From: Wolfiporia cocos
Lineage: Eukaryota > Basidiomycota > Agaricomycetes > Polyporales > Phaeolaceae
Direction: 5' to 3'
NCBI GenBank assembly: GCA_029448655.1
Contig: JACCLO010000009.1
Location: forward strand, 682,001-746,000
DNA: 64,000 bases
Shown: one piece after another, positions 1 through 10,529 of the stretch
Layout of the letters: every line of letters starts with the position of its first letter
Position numbering within the stretch: position 1 is the first letter of the stretch
Made by a program: the position numbers and the translations under genes
Notes under the pieces: model-generated
The model's input: only the letters and a program-made list of their open reading frames with translations
What the model was told of the DNA's origin: nothing
Database searches by the model: none

Positions 1-1672
1 TCCTCTTGGTACTGCTGCTCACCTTCTCTATGAACTTGCCCCCATATAAGTCCTCCATTAGTGACTTGGTGAAACCGTATATTCATTTCGGAGATGATGA
101 CCTTGAAGCTGTGTCTCCAACATATGAGTCTCAATATACCCTGCAATCGCTGAGCCTACCTTTGAGTTGGGATCTTGGACAGGTTCCAGAGACGAAGATT
201 GTTGTACATGTACCAGGTATTTGAACTTTGTTGTAGAGGCTCGTGCCTTCATTAGAATGCCCATTTGACGTTCAATAAGGATGGACAATATTTGACCGCT
301 TATACATTCTCAATGGCACTGTATACGTCGTGACCGATCAGCCGGAGACAATCCCTGACCGGTCGCGTATCACTTCAACGGCCGTTTTCATCAACAACGG
401 ACCAATAGCTGAGGCGGAGCGTATACCGACGGACAAGGAAATGCGCATCATTGACACAAATGAGGCAAGGCGACTCTTTGGCCCTAATGCAGAACGCTTG
501 GACGGAGTAACGGTGTGTATGGTTGTGAAAACGAGTAGCGCATATATTGATGCGACATAAACCCCAGTGGTTCGCCAACGACCCAAAGCAATTGTAAGTC
601 TTGTTGTATACTATATTGCCCAGCTGAACCGCCAAATAGCATCACGCATTACTACCACTGGTCCGCCGAGCTCTTCTTCGGCTTCTGGCGTACCTACTCT
701 TCTCTCGACCCGGGAATCCCGCCTTCCGGCGAGACCATGCTTCCCTCACCGCGTCGCATGGTCTTCCCGCACTTAGACGCTAACAACTGGCGCGACTACG
801 CGGCGATGAATCAGTGGGTCCTGCGGAGCGCGTTCCCGTCTATCTCAATGGAATTCATGAACGACTGGAAGGAGCGCGCGGACATGGGCCGCGTGTTCGT
901 GCTCGACCGCGTCGTATTCGCGGACCGCGCGGCGGCGATGCACGGGGAGAACTTCCTGCGCACGCAGCGTACGGCCGCGAACCCGTTCGCGCTGCCCGGC
1001 AGCGTGAACTGGTGGAGCACGGTCAGAAACAACGTTGTCGGATTTGCGGGCCTCGTCGAGGGTGGCGGCGCACAGGGAGCTGCGAGCAAGCCGGTCATCA
1101 CGTACATTTCGCGGCAGGATTGGGGGCGCCGGATGCTGATTCCCGAGCACCACGATCGTCTCGTGCAGGAGCTGTACAACCTACGTGATACATACGGCTA
1201 CGAGGTGAACGTGGTCAGCATGGACCGCCTGTCGCGTATTGAACAGTTCCAGCTTGCGGGACGAACAACAGTATGTTCTTTAAATTCAGCTAATATGAGT
1301 GGCTTCTAATTCCTGGCGCAGATTATGATGGGTGTCCACGGAAACGGGCTGACCTCGCTCCTGTGGATGCGACCTACACCGAGGTCGACCGTGATGGAGT
1401 TCTTCTATCCGGAGGGCTTCGCACACGACTATGAGTATACCACCCGTGCACTGGGCATGGTGCATTACGGGTTCTGGAACGATAGGTATGTTTCTCCTAT
1501 TGCGATTTGTTCTGCGGCTTACGAGCTCCACCGTAGGTCATTCACGCGCCCAGATGTCCCGCCGGTCAACTATCCAGAAGGCTTCCAGGGTAACAGCATC
1601 CCGGTCGACGGCGCTGCGGTGGCACGTCTTTGCCGCGAGAGACTGACATTGTCGGAAGAGGCTGACGACTAA
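1..1672 (+). CDS. GT61 (DUF563) family glycosyltransferase, 5'-partial
   Basis: Five exons can be read: up to 216, 280-512, 640-1270, 1322-1485 and 1537-1672, separated by short GT-AG introns. The joined protein contains HYYHWSAELFFGFW near the start of exon 3 and GVHGNGLTSLLWM in exon 4. These match the conserved H-W-x-E-LFFG and HG-x-GLT blocks of GT61/DUF563 enzymes, which are type II Golgi or ER glycosyltransferases that move xylose or related sugars onto glycans. The N-terminal membrane anchor expected for the family is not visible, and the reading frame is open at the window edge, so the true start probably lies upstream; the ATG at 6 may be internal. The C-terminus (SEEADD then stop) is complete. 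The donor sugar cannot be told from the sequence. The neighbouring gene is convergent, with stop codons about 270 bp apart. Confidence 0.82.
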
Positions 1673-1942
1673 TCTACATCGTACTCGCGATCGAAGACTC
1701 TGCCCTCTGTATCATCTAATGATCGTTCCCTAATGTGGTCATTATAGACTCTTCCAATCCATGTGCTGGTGCACCATCAAGATACGACCCGGGAAGGGAC
1801 TGTAACTTAACATGAACTAGAAAGGCGACTCGAGATTGACGTATACTCTGGTCTCGTACATTTCGAGAAGACAGGCGCTCGGCATGCAATGCTAGCATTA
1901 CTCAGGTCAGTGAGTACAGAGCAATAGTGACATTGACGCAAT
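1673..1942. other. Convergent intergenic gap
   Basis: A 270-bp gap between two converging stop codons. It should hold both 3' UTRs. I see no repeat, RNA gene or ORF worth calling. Confidence 0.5.
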
Positions 1943-4665
1943 TTATAAGTGGGACGAGATGGGCTTGGGGAATGCTTTCGCCTTCTCTCTGAGAATACGG
2001 CGCAAGATCTTCCCACTAGGACTCTTGGGTATGGCATCAATGAATACGACGCCACCCGTAAGCCACTTGTGCCTTGACTTAGTTGCCGCCACGTACTGCC
2101 AATGTGACGTTAATGCAGCATAGTTTGGGCAGAATGACGAGGACTTACTTCGACTATGTCCTGTTTCATCTTCGCGGCGTCTGCCTCAGTCTTTTGCGCG
2201 GAAGCTGCAGCATCTGGCTGCAGAACGATGAATGCGAGAGGAATTTCGCCTGCATATGCATCAGGTATTCCTATCACACAGGCATCGGCGATTTGAGGGT
2301 GGTTAAGTAAATGTCCCTCAAGCTCGCCGGGTGCCACTTGCAGCCCCTTGACCTTGATAAACTCCTGCAAGAATATTCGAGAGGGTGAATAAACTTTGTT
2401 CAAATGAGACGCGACACCGTACCTTGATACGATCCACTACAAAAACGTCTCCGTTCTCGCGGATTACCACTTCGTCGCCTGATTTCAACCAACTATATGC
2501 AGTGTCGGAGCTCAGAACATGTGTGCGTCCTCCATAACAAGGCATCTCGCTTACCCATCGCGGAATGCCTCTTTTGTGCGCGTATGATACGGTGAGTCTG
2601 GCGGGTCATTATAAAAGGATCGTATCGCTTACGCGGCTTCGTTGCCATAATAGCCTAGGCTAACCTGCCCACCTTGAATGAGCAGCTCTCCTGGCTCATC
2701 ATAGCCTGCTAGCGATCCATCCGGTTTGACGACCTTCGCAATCGTACCAGGAACCAGCTGACCGGCGCTTCCTGGGGTTCCAACCTTCTGTGTTGTAGGG
2801 AACTGCAATCCAGTTAGTGGCAACGACAGCGTAGTAAGATGCTTGCTTTGCGATACCATGCATACTGCCGCAGTGGTCTCAGTCATTCCTGTACAAAATC
2901 GGAATCAAAACATTTGTGATGCCATAGGACTGGATTCATACCGTATCCTTGTCCTAAGTGACTTCCTGGAAGGGCCTCTAGGAGTTGTGAAATTAACTCC
3001 GCGGTCACAGGAGCTGCCGCTACCATGCAGAAGCGGACACTGGACAGATTGTAGTTCTTCGTAGCTGGATGCTGAATGCAAAGTCAGCGAGTGTTTCAAA
3101 GAAACGACCTCACATGCCTTGCACAGTAAGACAGCCTGCGGCGGTACGATGCTGTGCAAAATCGCAAGGTTTAATTTTTGTGAGCGCCCGAGAGAACGGT
3201 AATCCTACATTAGGTGAGTAATATGAAAACGCTCGATATTTTGTAGCATTGTCTCGTATTTGAACTTCTGCGTGACGACTACCGTCATCTAGAGCGCAAA
3301 AATGGGTTCAGTTAGGTGATTGAGTGCAAAGGGTATTAAGAGTACCGCAGAGTAAATCATCCAGTGAAGCTATGTGTTCTGTCATTCAGATGGGTTTTCC
3401 CCGCCAAAACAGAAGACATACGTACGTTCGATACTATTCCATATATATCTGTGCATTCTGTCAGCTCTGCGGTACAGGAAGGTGGCGGTAGCTTACGATA
3501 AAATGGTATGACTATACAGGGAGCAATCAGACTTGCATACAGAAGTTGCATAGATCGGTCACAGTTACCTCCAGAGACTACATCTCCAGGTCGGAATCGT
3601 CTCTCCTCCCATGGAACATGGTTGTCATTCACGCGATGATGAGTTGCGCTTTGGATGACATTGCAAATCAGATTGTAATGAGAAACCGCGACAGCCTACA
3701 TGAGGAACAATGAGGAGAGGACAACAGATAGTATAGCGGCAGGGACCTTCGGCTTTCCGGTAGTTCCGGAGGAGAAACAAAGAATAGCTACTTGCGTCTT
3801 CGCTTGTCCATCACGTAGACGGAATTCCTTGATCGGTGGAAGATGGAGACCTCTTGCAATAAGCTCTTCAAGGCATATACAGGGCGGAGCCCCACTGCCC
3901 TGATGCCTATCAATGACGATCACACGACTTGAGGTAATATTCAAGACCCGTGCGCCTTCAATGGCTGTCGACAAGTTCTCGCCATGAGCAATCAATAATG
4001 CTGGTCGCGCAATCTGTAGGTGATACACTGTGGATATCCATGAGCACATGGTGACTATATCGTATATATCAAGCTACCTAGCTCTTCCTGAGTAAGACCT
4101 GGGCTTATGGCACTGCTTCTATTACACGGTGATACGGTCTTAACAGTCTGGGCACGCACGAAACAATGCCTCCGAGACGATGCACGGCCCATATAATAGT
4201 CAAGTAATCTGAGATTGCAGAAATGAGAATTTGATGCCTCTGTTAATTTGTGCTCACCAGTGTGGTTTGGGGTAAAGATCGATACTACAAACTGTCACTC
4301 AGAGTACCTGCAACCAGAATAACGTCTTACCAAGATCATTCTCCCCTGTTTACTCCGTGAGATTTTTTCAGCTTAAGCAAGATGCTTCTCCCTCACCAAT
4401 ACCCATTTCGTTCTGTAGAGTTCTCGCAAGAGCATCACTACGAGAACGGAGCTATGCCAAATTCAGAACACGATTCGAAAGGATAACTCGAACCATCTAC
4501 CTCTGACAAGAACATGGGCTGGCCAGTGCCCTCGTCGATCAGGCACGGGACACTGGAAGGCCTTACAGGTCTATTGAGAGGATTCACCAGATCGTCTAAC
4601 ATGAATTGGGGGATCGTCAAATGATCTGGAGGAGGAATCAACGGGAGTTCCGAGTGAAACAACAT
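1943..4665 (-). CDS. Acyl-CoA ligase of the ANL superfamily (4-coumarate--CoA ligase-like)
   Basis: An intact multi-exon adenylate-forming enzyme that would activate an aromatic or fatty carboxylate to the acyl-AMP and then the CoA thioester. Reading 5' to 3': N-terminus MLFHSELPLIPPPDHLTIPQ; DYLTIIWAVHRLGGIVS; the P-loop SSGTTGKPK near 3750; VIPFYHIYGIVSN; IVPPQAVLLCK then HPATKNYNLSSVRF; the A5 motif GMTETT near 2885; GELLIQGGQVSLGYYGNEAA; the A7/A8 motifs SGDEVV and DRIK; and the A10 lysine in SPSGKILRRILREKAK close to the C-terminus. At least ten short introns join these blocks in frame. One intron (3072-3117) appears to use a GC donor. No signal peptide is visible; the last residues SSHL are not a clear PTS1. 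The substrate is not predictable. Fungal relatives are annotated as 4CL-like or phenylacetyl-CoA ligases. Confidence 0.88.
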
Positions 4666-5435
4666 CGCCGTTGCAGAACACGTAGGTGAGGATCACTGTG
4701 GATAGGCGGCGTAAGACAGATATAATCTATCCTCCGTACTCGAGTGGCAACTTAAGCAATGGCAGGGCGAGGGTAATCTTCTGCTCTTATAATCTTCGCT
4801 CTTATAATGGGAGCTCGCGCCGGAGGCGCTCGCGTGCAGCTAGCGTGTCGCTGCACGCTGCACATGGGGACACCACGTTTGCCGCATGGCGTCCATGTGC
4901 GTCGATCCTGCTTAGATACGCCTGACGCCAGTGAATTCCCACGCCCAGCGTCTGCAAGGAGCGCGTGCCGGTTGCAAAGATAATCGCGTGCAGCTAGCGT
5001 GTCGCTCGTGTGTCGCTCGCATTTTGCGCACATGGCGAGCACGTTTGCCGTTTGGCGGCGCCTGTAGGGCGCCCATCGAGTGCGCGCCGGTGCCTGCAAG
5101 GCGCGCGTGCCGGTTGCAAAGGTGTTACAAGCAAAGCGACGACGACGCCGAGCGTTAGCGAGGTGGAGGAGTGGCTGAGCGGGCAGAGATAAGCAATACA
5201 AGTCCTAAATACAAATTGTGGCGAAGCCACAGGTAATTAAGCTAGTCCATAATATAACGGGAGCTCGCGTGTCACTAGCATGCAGCTAGCGTGGACGCCA
5301 CGTTTGCTGTGTGGTGTCCACGGGCGTCATTCCTGCTCCCATTAGATAGGGCGCCTGGCGCCTGTGAATTCCCATGCCCGGCGCCTGCAAGGCGCATGCG
5401 CTGCTAGCTCGCGTTTTGCGCGCTGTTCCTGCCCC

Positions 5436-5975
5436 GCACCATGGGGATTCATGCCACACACCACGGGGATTCATGGCCTATGCCATGGGGGTTTGTGGCC
5501 CATGCCACATGGATCCATGCCACGGGGATTTGTGTCCTGTGGCATAGGGATTTTGTAATGTAAATCCCCCACACCATGGGGATTTGTACCCTGTGCCACA
5601 GTGATTTGCACCCCAATGCCACAGGGATTTGTGCCACGTGCCATGGGGATTTGTGCCCTGTGCCACGGGGATTTTTGTAATGTAAATACCCTACATCATG
5701 GGGATTTGTGGCCCATGCCACAGGGATTTGTGTGTCCTGTGCCATGGGGATTTGTGCCCCATGCCATGGGGATTTGTGCTCTGTGCCATGGAGATTTGTG
5801 CCCCGTGCCATGGGAATTTGTGTCCTGTGGCACGGGGATTTTGTAATGTAAATACCCCACACCACAGGAATTTGTGCCCCACACCACAGGGATCTGTGCC
5901 CTGTGCCATGGGGATTTATGCCTCATGCCACGGGGATTTTTGTAACATAAATGGCCTGTGCTGTAGATGCCTGCC
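5436..5975 (+). repeat. Minisatellite, ~20-bp CCATGGGGATTTGTGCCC-type repeat
   Basis: About two dozen degenerate copies of a ~20-bp unit built on C-C-A-(T/C)-G-G-G-G-A-T-T-T-G-T-G-C-C-C. A variant with GATTTTTGTAATGTAAATACCC interrupts the tract several times (near 5553, 5676 and 5848), giving a longer super-period of roughly 120-170 bp. The tract lies inside a Helitron-like unit. Long ORFs here on both strands are repeat translations, not genes. Confidence 0.85.
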
Positions 5976-6873
5976 AAAAGATTGCAAAACATTTTGACAC
6001 CACATTACACAGTATTACAAGTGAAGTGACGATGAGACCAAGCATCAGCAAGGTGTCAGAAGTGGCTGAGCAGGCAGAGACAAAAGAGGGAAGTTGGGGA
6101 AGCCATGGGTAATGCACAGGAAATTCATGGGGGATCCACAGGTAACTTCAAAAAACCCCGATTATCTGAAATAGGCACACATGGATTGGAATAATATATT
6201 GAAGTGGAACAAGCAGTGTGACCGTGGCGAAGCCACGGGTAATTAAGCTAGTCTATAATAATGGGAGCTCACGTGGGAGCGGTCGCATGGAGTGCACCTG
6301 GCATCCACGTTTGCCGCATGGTGTCTGGAGGGTGCCCATTAAGTGCTCGCTGGCGCCTGCAAGGCGCGTGTGCCGATTGCAAGATTTTACAAGCGAAGCA
6401 ACGATGAGACCGAGCGTTAGTGAGGTGGAAGAAGTGGCTGAGCAGGCAGAGACTAAAATATATTTCTAAGACATAACGTTTGTAGTGAAGCCACAGGTAA
6501 TTAAGCTAGTTACAAGCAAAGTGACGACTCTGCCAAGCATCAGCGAGGTGGAGGAGTGGCTGAGCGGGCAGAGATAAGTATTAACTCCTAAAATACAAGA
6601 TTGTGGTGAAGCCACAGGTAATTAAGCTAGCCTTCTATGAGTAATGGGAGCTTGCGCCGGAGGCGCTCGCATGCGGCTAGCATGTCACTCGTGTGCAGCT
6701 AGTTTTATGCACATGGATGCCATGTTTGCCACGTGGCGTCCATGCGCGTCATTGATCCTGTTCCCATTAGATAGGGCACCTGCCATCTGTGGAGTTGGCC
6801 GGTGGATTCCCATGCCCAGCACCTGCAAGGTATGTGCACTGCTAGCTCGCATTTTGCACACTGTTCCTGCCCC

Positions 6874-7172
6874 ACACCATGTTGATTTGTGCCCTATATT
6901 TGTGCCCCACGCCACAGGGATTTGTGCCCCACACCACTGGGATTCATGGCCCATGCCATGGGGGTTTGTGACCCATGCCACAGGGATTTGTGCCCCACAT
7001 CACGGGGATTTTTGTAATGTAAATACCCCATACCATTAGTATTTGTGCCCCATGCCATGGGGATTTGTGTCCTGTGCCACAGGGATTTGTACCCCACACC
7101 ACAGGGATTTGTGCCCCATGCCACAGGGATTTGTGTTCCATGCCACGGGGATTTGTGCCCTGTGCCATGTGT
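6874..7172 (+). repeat. Second block of the same ~20-bp minisatellite
   Basis: The same GGGGATTTGTG-type repeat as the block at 5436, with the same TGTAATGTAAATACCCC variant at about 7014. It ends where a different sequence starts near 7175. It belongs to the next Helitron-like unit. Confidence 0.82.
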
Positions 7173-7309
7173 CACAGAATGCCTCTAGGAGGTCTTGACA
7201 TCCCTTGCTGGCTGGAAGAAGCACCCTTAGGTGCAGGGCTACGTCTTTATCTTGCTCGCTTTCCTCCATGTCCATTCCTGTTATCTTATCCGACCACCTG
7301 ACCTATTAG

Positions 7310-7625
7310 ATTAGCGCTGTAGGGTAGTGCGCACCTCAGGTACTCATGTTACGGTCACAGTATGTACATGTTACATTACAGGTATTTACTTGTCATATGA
7401 CCTCTTAGCTACTGCGCATGGGTCAGTACTTTAGGGCTAAACATCTCGGTGCTACCTCATGTATATAAGTACGACGAGATGAGGTCTAATATCTCATTTC
7501 CAAGATTCTCGACAATGGGCTAGTCCCCTTTCTTCAGACCTCTCTGTGTGTGGTGTGGTCTTTACTGTTGGGTCTCTCACTTGCTAGTCTGTGTGTCACA
7601 CCTGCTCGTCATGTCAACTTAGGGA
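7310..7625 (+). repeat. Probable solo LTR fragment inside the Helitron array
   Basis: This stretch has promoter-like LTR features: a CATGTATATAAGTA TATA region near 7460 and a tail CAATGGGCTAGTCCC near 7515. Very similar blocks occur in the same order at 19040-19210 (CATGTATATAAGC, then CTATGGGCTAGTCCC). I cannot fix the ends or find a target duplication, so the LTR call rests on similarity to the 18823 element. Confidence 0.4.
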
Positions 7626-7750
7626 TAGTCAGAGTTCTGGTGGCCCTCCAGTTTATGCTTGATGTTCACCGCTGGCAAGTGTGATTGTTGCTCATCTGGC
7701 AGGTTGGATCCCTGGCAGGGCTGGTCCCACAGATGTCTGTAAGTCTGTGT

Positions 7751-7815
7751 CACCATGGGAATTTGTGCCCCATGCCACAGGAATTTGTGCCCCATCCCAT
7801 GGGGATTTTTGTAAC
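7751..7815 (+). repeat. Short third block of the ~20-bp minisatellite
   Basis: Two to three units of the GGGATTTGTGCC repeat followed by the TTTTTGTAACATAAAT variant, as at 5940. It suggests that the array between 7175 and 7750 was opened by an insertion. Confidence 0.7.
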
Positions 7816-8350
7816 ATAAATTGCCTGTGCTGTAGATGCCTGCCAAAAGATTGCACAAAATGAAGAAAATTCAGAATTATTTGACACACCATATTACACA
7901 GTATTACAAGTGAAGCAATGATGAGACCAAGCATCAGTGAGGTGGAGGAGTGGCTGAGCAGACAGAGACAAGGAACAGAAGAGGGGTAATCCACAGGAAA
8001 TTGAATCCACCAGAAATTGATGGGGAATCCACAGGTAAGTCCAAAAATCCCTTGCTTTGTGTGTGAATGGTCTGACTTTCCCCGGTTATCTCAAATAGGC
8101 ACACATGGATTGGGATATCATACTGAAGTGATTAAATTATGTATTTGTGGCAAAGCCACAGGTAATTAAACTAGTTTAAAAGTAATGGGAGCCTGTGTGG
8201 GAGGTGTCACATGTCACTTGCATTTTGCGCACCTGGCGTCCATGTTCACCACGTAGCATCCATGTGCATCGTCAATCCTGCTCCCATTAGATAGGGTGCC
8301 TGCCACCCAGGGAGTTGGCCAGTGGATTCCCACACCCAGTGCCTGCAACA

Positions 8351-9204
8351 CGTGTGCCGCGTTTGATGAAAACCCGCACTCACCATCTCGTTGTGACTAG
8401 TGTCTTTGTGAGATTCATCACCACCATCAACAAAGAAGCTAGTTAAGAGCAGCTCCCATCTTTCCAACCAACCTGCTTTCCAATTCTGTCCCACAGACAG
8501 ATCTCAAATTTATGTCCGCAGGTGATCAAATATCGGAGGCAACACTGAGCTCTTTGTGACGTTCACAGGCACAAGAGTGACTGGTGATGGCACAAAGTAG
8601 GAAGTTCATCATGCGGAAATCACAGGTTATAAGGCTGTTATTCCAGTAACGCTTGTCTAGTACAGGATTTTGGGCCTCCTTATACACTGTAGAGTAGAGC
8701 AAAACTTCTAGGGCTCTTGAGTGATGAGAGCCTGTAACCGTAAGCTACCTTAAGGCTGACAAAGAACGAGATGATGAGTACCAACCAAGGGGACCTAAGT
8801 ACTCAGCATAACATGTAAAGGTAGCGGATAACACAAGTAAGGAAAGTAAGGAGATTGCATAACCGGGTAGCACCAGGCTCCTAGAACCAGCCACTCCATG
8901 TGTTCCAATTCAGGTGTAGTACAGTACAACACAGCCACAGTGAACCTATTTTCAGTCGTGGTGCATGCTGCAGCCTCACTGCTATAGCACAGTTCAATGG
9001 TACTGCACTCGGAGCACGGAGATGTAGTAGCACCTGCAGTTCCGGATGAGGCAGTGGGTGAGCCGATGTGACACTCTGACTTAGCTGTTACACATTCCAA
9101 TAGCAGTAATTGCCTGCGTGCCTGCTCGAACGAAAATGGAAATCTAATTGATTTGTCAGCTCAGCTAATCGAGCACCAACATATTTGACCAGCTGCTCTC
9201 ACTG
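8351..9204. other. Gap without a supportable gene
   Basis: No coding signal. The minus ORF at 8795-9100 is not supported by any family. A ~27-bp stretch near 8874-8900 (CAGGCTCCTAGAACCAGCCA onward) recurs on the opposite strand near 15275-15300, inside the last exon of the DUF6533 gene. Confidence 0.4.
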
Positions 9205-9330
9205 GGGGCATTATCTAATGACTTTGTCGGAAACATGCTGGTATCATTTGAATAAGTGATCAAATGCGAACCTAATGCATTGATTGCTTATATAATATCT
9301 TCATTAGATAACGCCCCTGGTGTCTGGATC
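9205..9330. mobile_element. Small MITE-like foldback element
   Basis: The outer ends are inverted: GGGGGCATTATCTAATGAC at about 9208 and TCATTAGATAACGCCCC at about 9301. The interior contains TGGTATCATTTGAATAAGTG. An inverted, partly truncated second copy lies at 15098-15192 on the other side of the LTR element. No ORF. Confidence 0.5.
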
Positions 9331-9347
9331 TTTACACAGCCAATGGT

Positions 9348-10278
9348 TGTCACAGATTTATCTGGGGCTTACAGCATTTTTCCTATGATTATAGCAATTT
9401 ATCCGGGATTGATACGTCTAACTACAAGTTATCTACGGGTTAACTCCCATTGCCATACGACAAGCTCTTTACTGGGCTTATCAACCACATGACCAGCTTA
9501 CATAATGCTACGGTACCCTCCGGTCCAATAGCAACACTACAGCTACGTCATAGGTCTCGCCCGTTAGAGCAAGACCAGCCACAATCATAAGATCTTAGAT
9601 CATAATGATAGGCCGAGCGCGGCACGCTCGCATAATAATGTCCACAACACCAAACATCGCCACCAAGCAATGTTCTATTGGGTCGGCCTCTCCGGCTTCC
9701 CACACGTCATAAGATCCTTGATCATAATGACACTTCAGGCGCGGCACGCCTTCGCATAATTATGTCAACACGACCATACAGCACTATATTAGCAACAAGG
9801 CAATATCACTGTTGGTCCGGCCTTATCGGCCATCAATACCCGGGCTGTGCCCGCGTTTATCACAGATAATAATAAACCTCCTCTCTTACTATTGGTGCGG
9901 CCATTACCGGCCCACACGGCCATTGTAGATAGGATCATAAACACATAGATAAGATAAGCTTCGCCCATTGGCAAAGCCGCATAACCCGGAAAGGTAGTAC
10001 TATACAGTATCACATGACCTCTCCGCATACATGTATTTAAGTAGGAGCCAAGCGCTCCATACTTCAGTTCTATTCTATCGTCGTTACCACGAACGCCCAC
10101 CCGCGGAGTACCATAGGTACTCCCAGTGGACTACCATTGGTAGTCCCAAGCTTCGTCTGGTTTGCGGCTGCGCTATTATTCCACTAGCAACTGCTGCACT
10201 GGGTCCGTCTTCCTCGTCTAGTCGCCCTAGTATCTCAGGATAGCGACTAGGTGAGTCCCACAGGATAGATCTGTGTCA
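9348..10278 (+). repeat. 5' LTR (931 bp) of a coding-free LTR element
   Basis: Starts TGTCACAGATTTATCTGG and ends GATAGATCTGTGTCA, with inverted TGTCACAGAT/ATCTGTGTCA ends. It is repeated at the same length at 14132-15062. The ORFs that fall in both copies translate identically, and I see no difference in the stretches compared. The left flank ATGGT (9343-9347) matches the right flank of the second copy. The LTR contains two pairs of hairpins whose stems covary (9614-9630 with 9737-9751; 10105-10123 with 10128-10146). Orientation is set by the purine-rich run before the second copy. Confidence 0.93.
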
Positions 10279-10529
10279 TAAGAATAGAACTTCCTACCCC
10301 CCTGCGCCTCCTTAACTGGTTGCGCCTGGGGTTTTTCCTCCTGCAGGTGTCTGAGATGCGCGTCCGCTCAGCCTCTGCATTCCTGGCAAGGGATGTATGC
10401 TAAATGGTATGGGATCTAGGGGGATACTCGGCGGGGGTTTGATTCCCCTGCCACCCAGTGGGGCTGCGCCTGCCTAATCAGCGGTGCGGCTCTGCAAACC
10501 TGGACTCCAGGGTTAAGGAGAGGCGGCCC

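Larger units (their letters stand above)
4781..8350 (+). mobile_element. Head-to-tail array of non-autonomous Helitron-like units
   Basis: Five 3' termini have the Helitron layout: a short hairpin (GTGGCGAAGCCAC or a close variant), 11 nt of AGGTAATTAAG type, then CTAG followed by T or C. Hairpins are at 5218-5230, 6224-6236, 6482-6494, 6603-6615 and 8147-8159; the CTAG ends are at 5242, 6248, 6506, 6627 and 8171. After four of them a 5' end of the form T(C)-N-TAATGGGAGC(T)C starts at once (5246, 6252, about 6631, 8175); a similar start lies near 4781-4800. The unit ending at 6630 lacks the 5' part and begins at TACAAGCAAAG. A subterminal block containing GTGGCTGAGCGGGCAGAGA repeats in each unit. 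No Rep/helicase ORF is present, so the units are non-autonomous. The last unit is cut off near 8350. Confidence 0.72.

Noticed and set aside
5161..5200. tRNA-Ser/Leu-like A box (GTGGCTGAGCGG) suggesting a SINE
   Set aside because: No B box follows at the right distance, and the unit ends in a Helitron-type hairpin plus CTAG, which explains it better.
5449..7301. Long ORFs on both strands (for example 138 and 131 codons) in the minisatellite
   Set aside because: They are translations of the ~20-bp tandem repeat (HKSPWHGAQIP-type on one strand, GFVPCAMGIC-type on the other) and shift between frames with repeat length. No promoter or gene structure.
9678..10243. ORFs of 63, 103 and 70 codons in the LTR, repeated in the second LTR
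   Set aside because: Their identity only reflects LTR identity. They overlap hairpins on both strands and match no known family.
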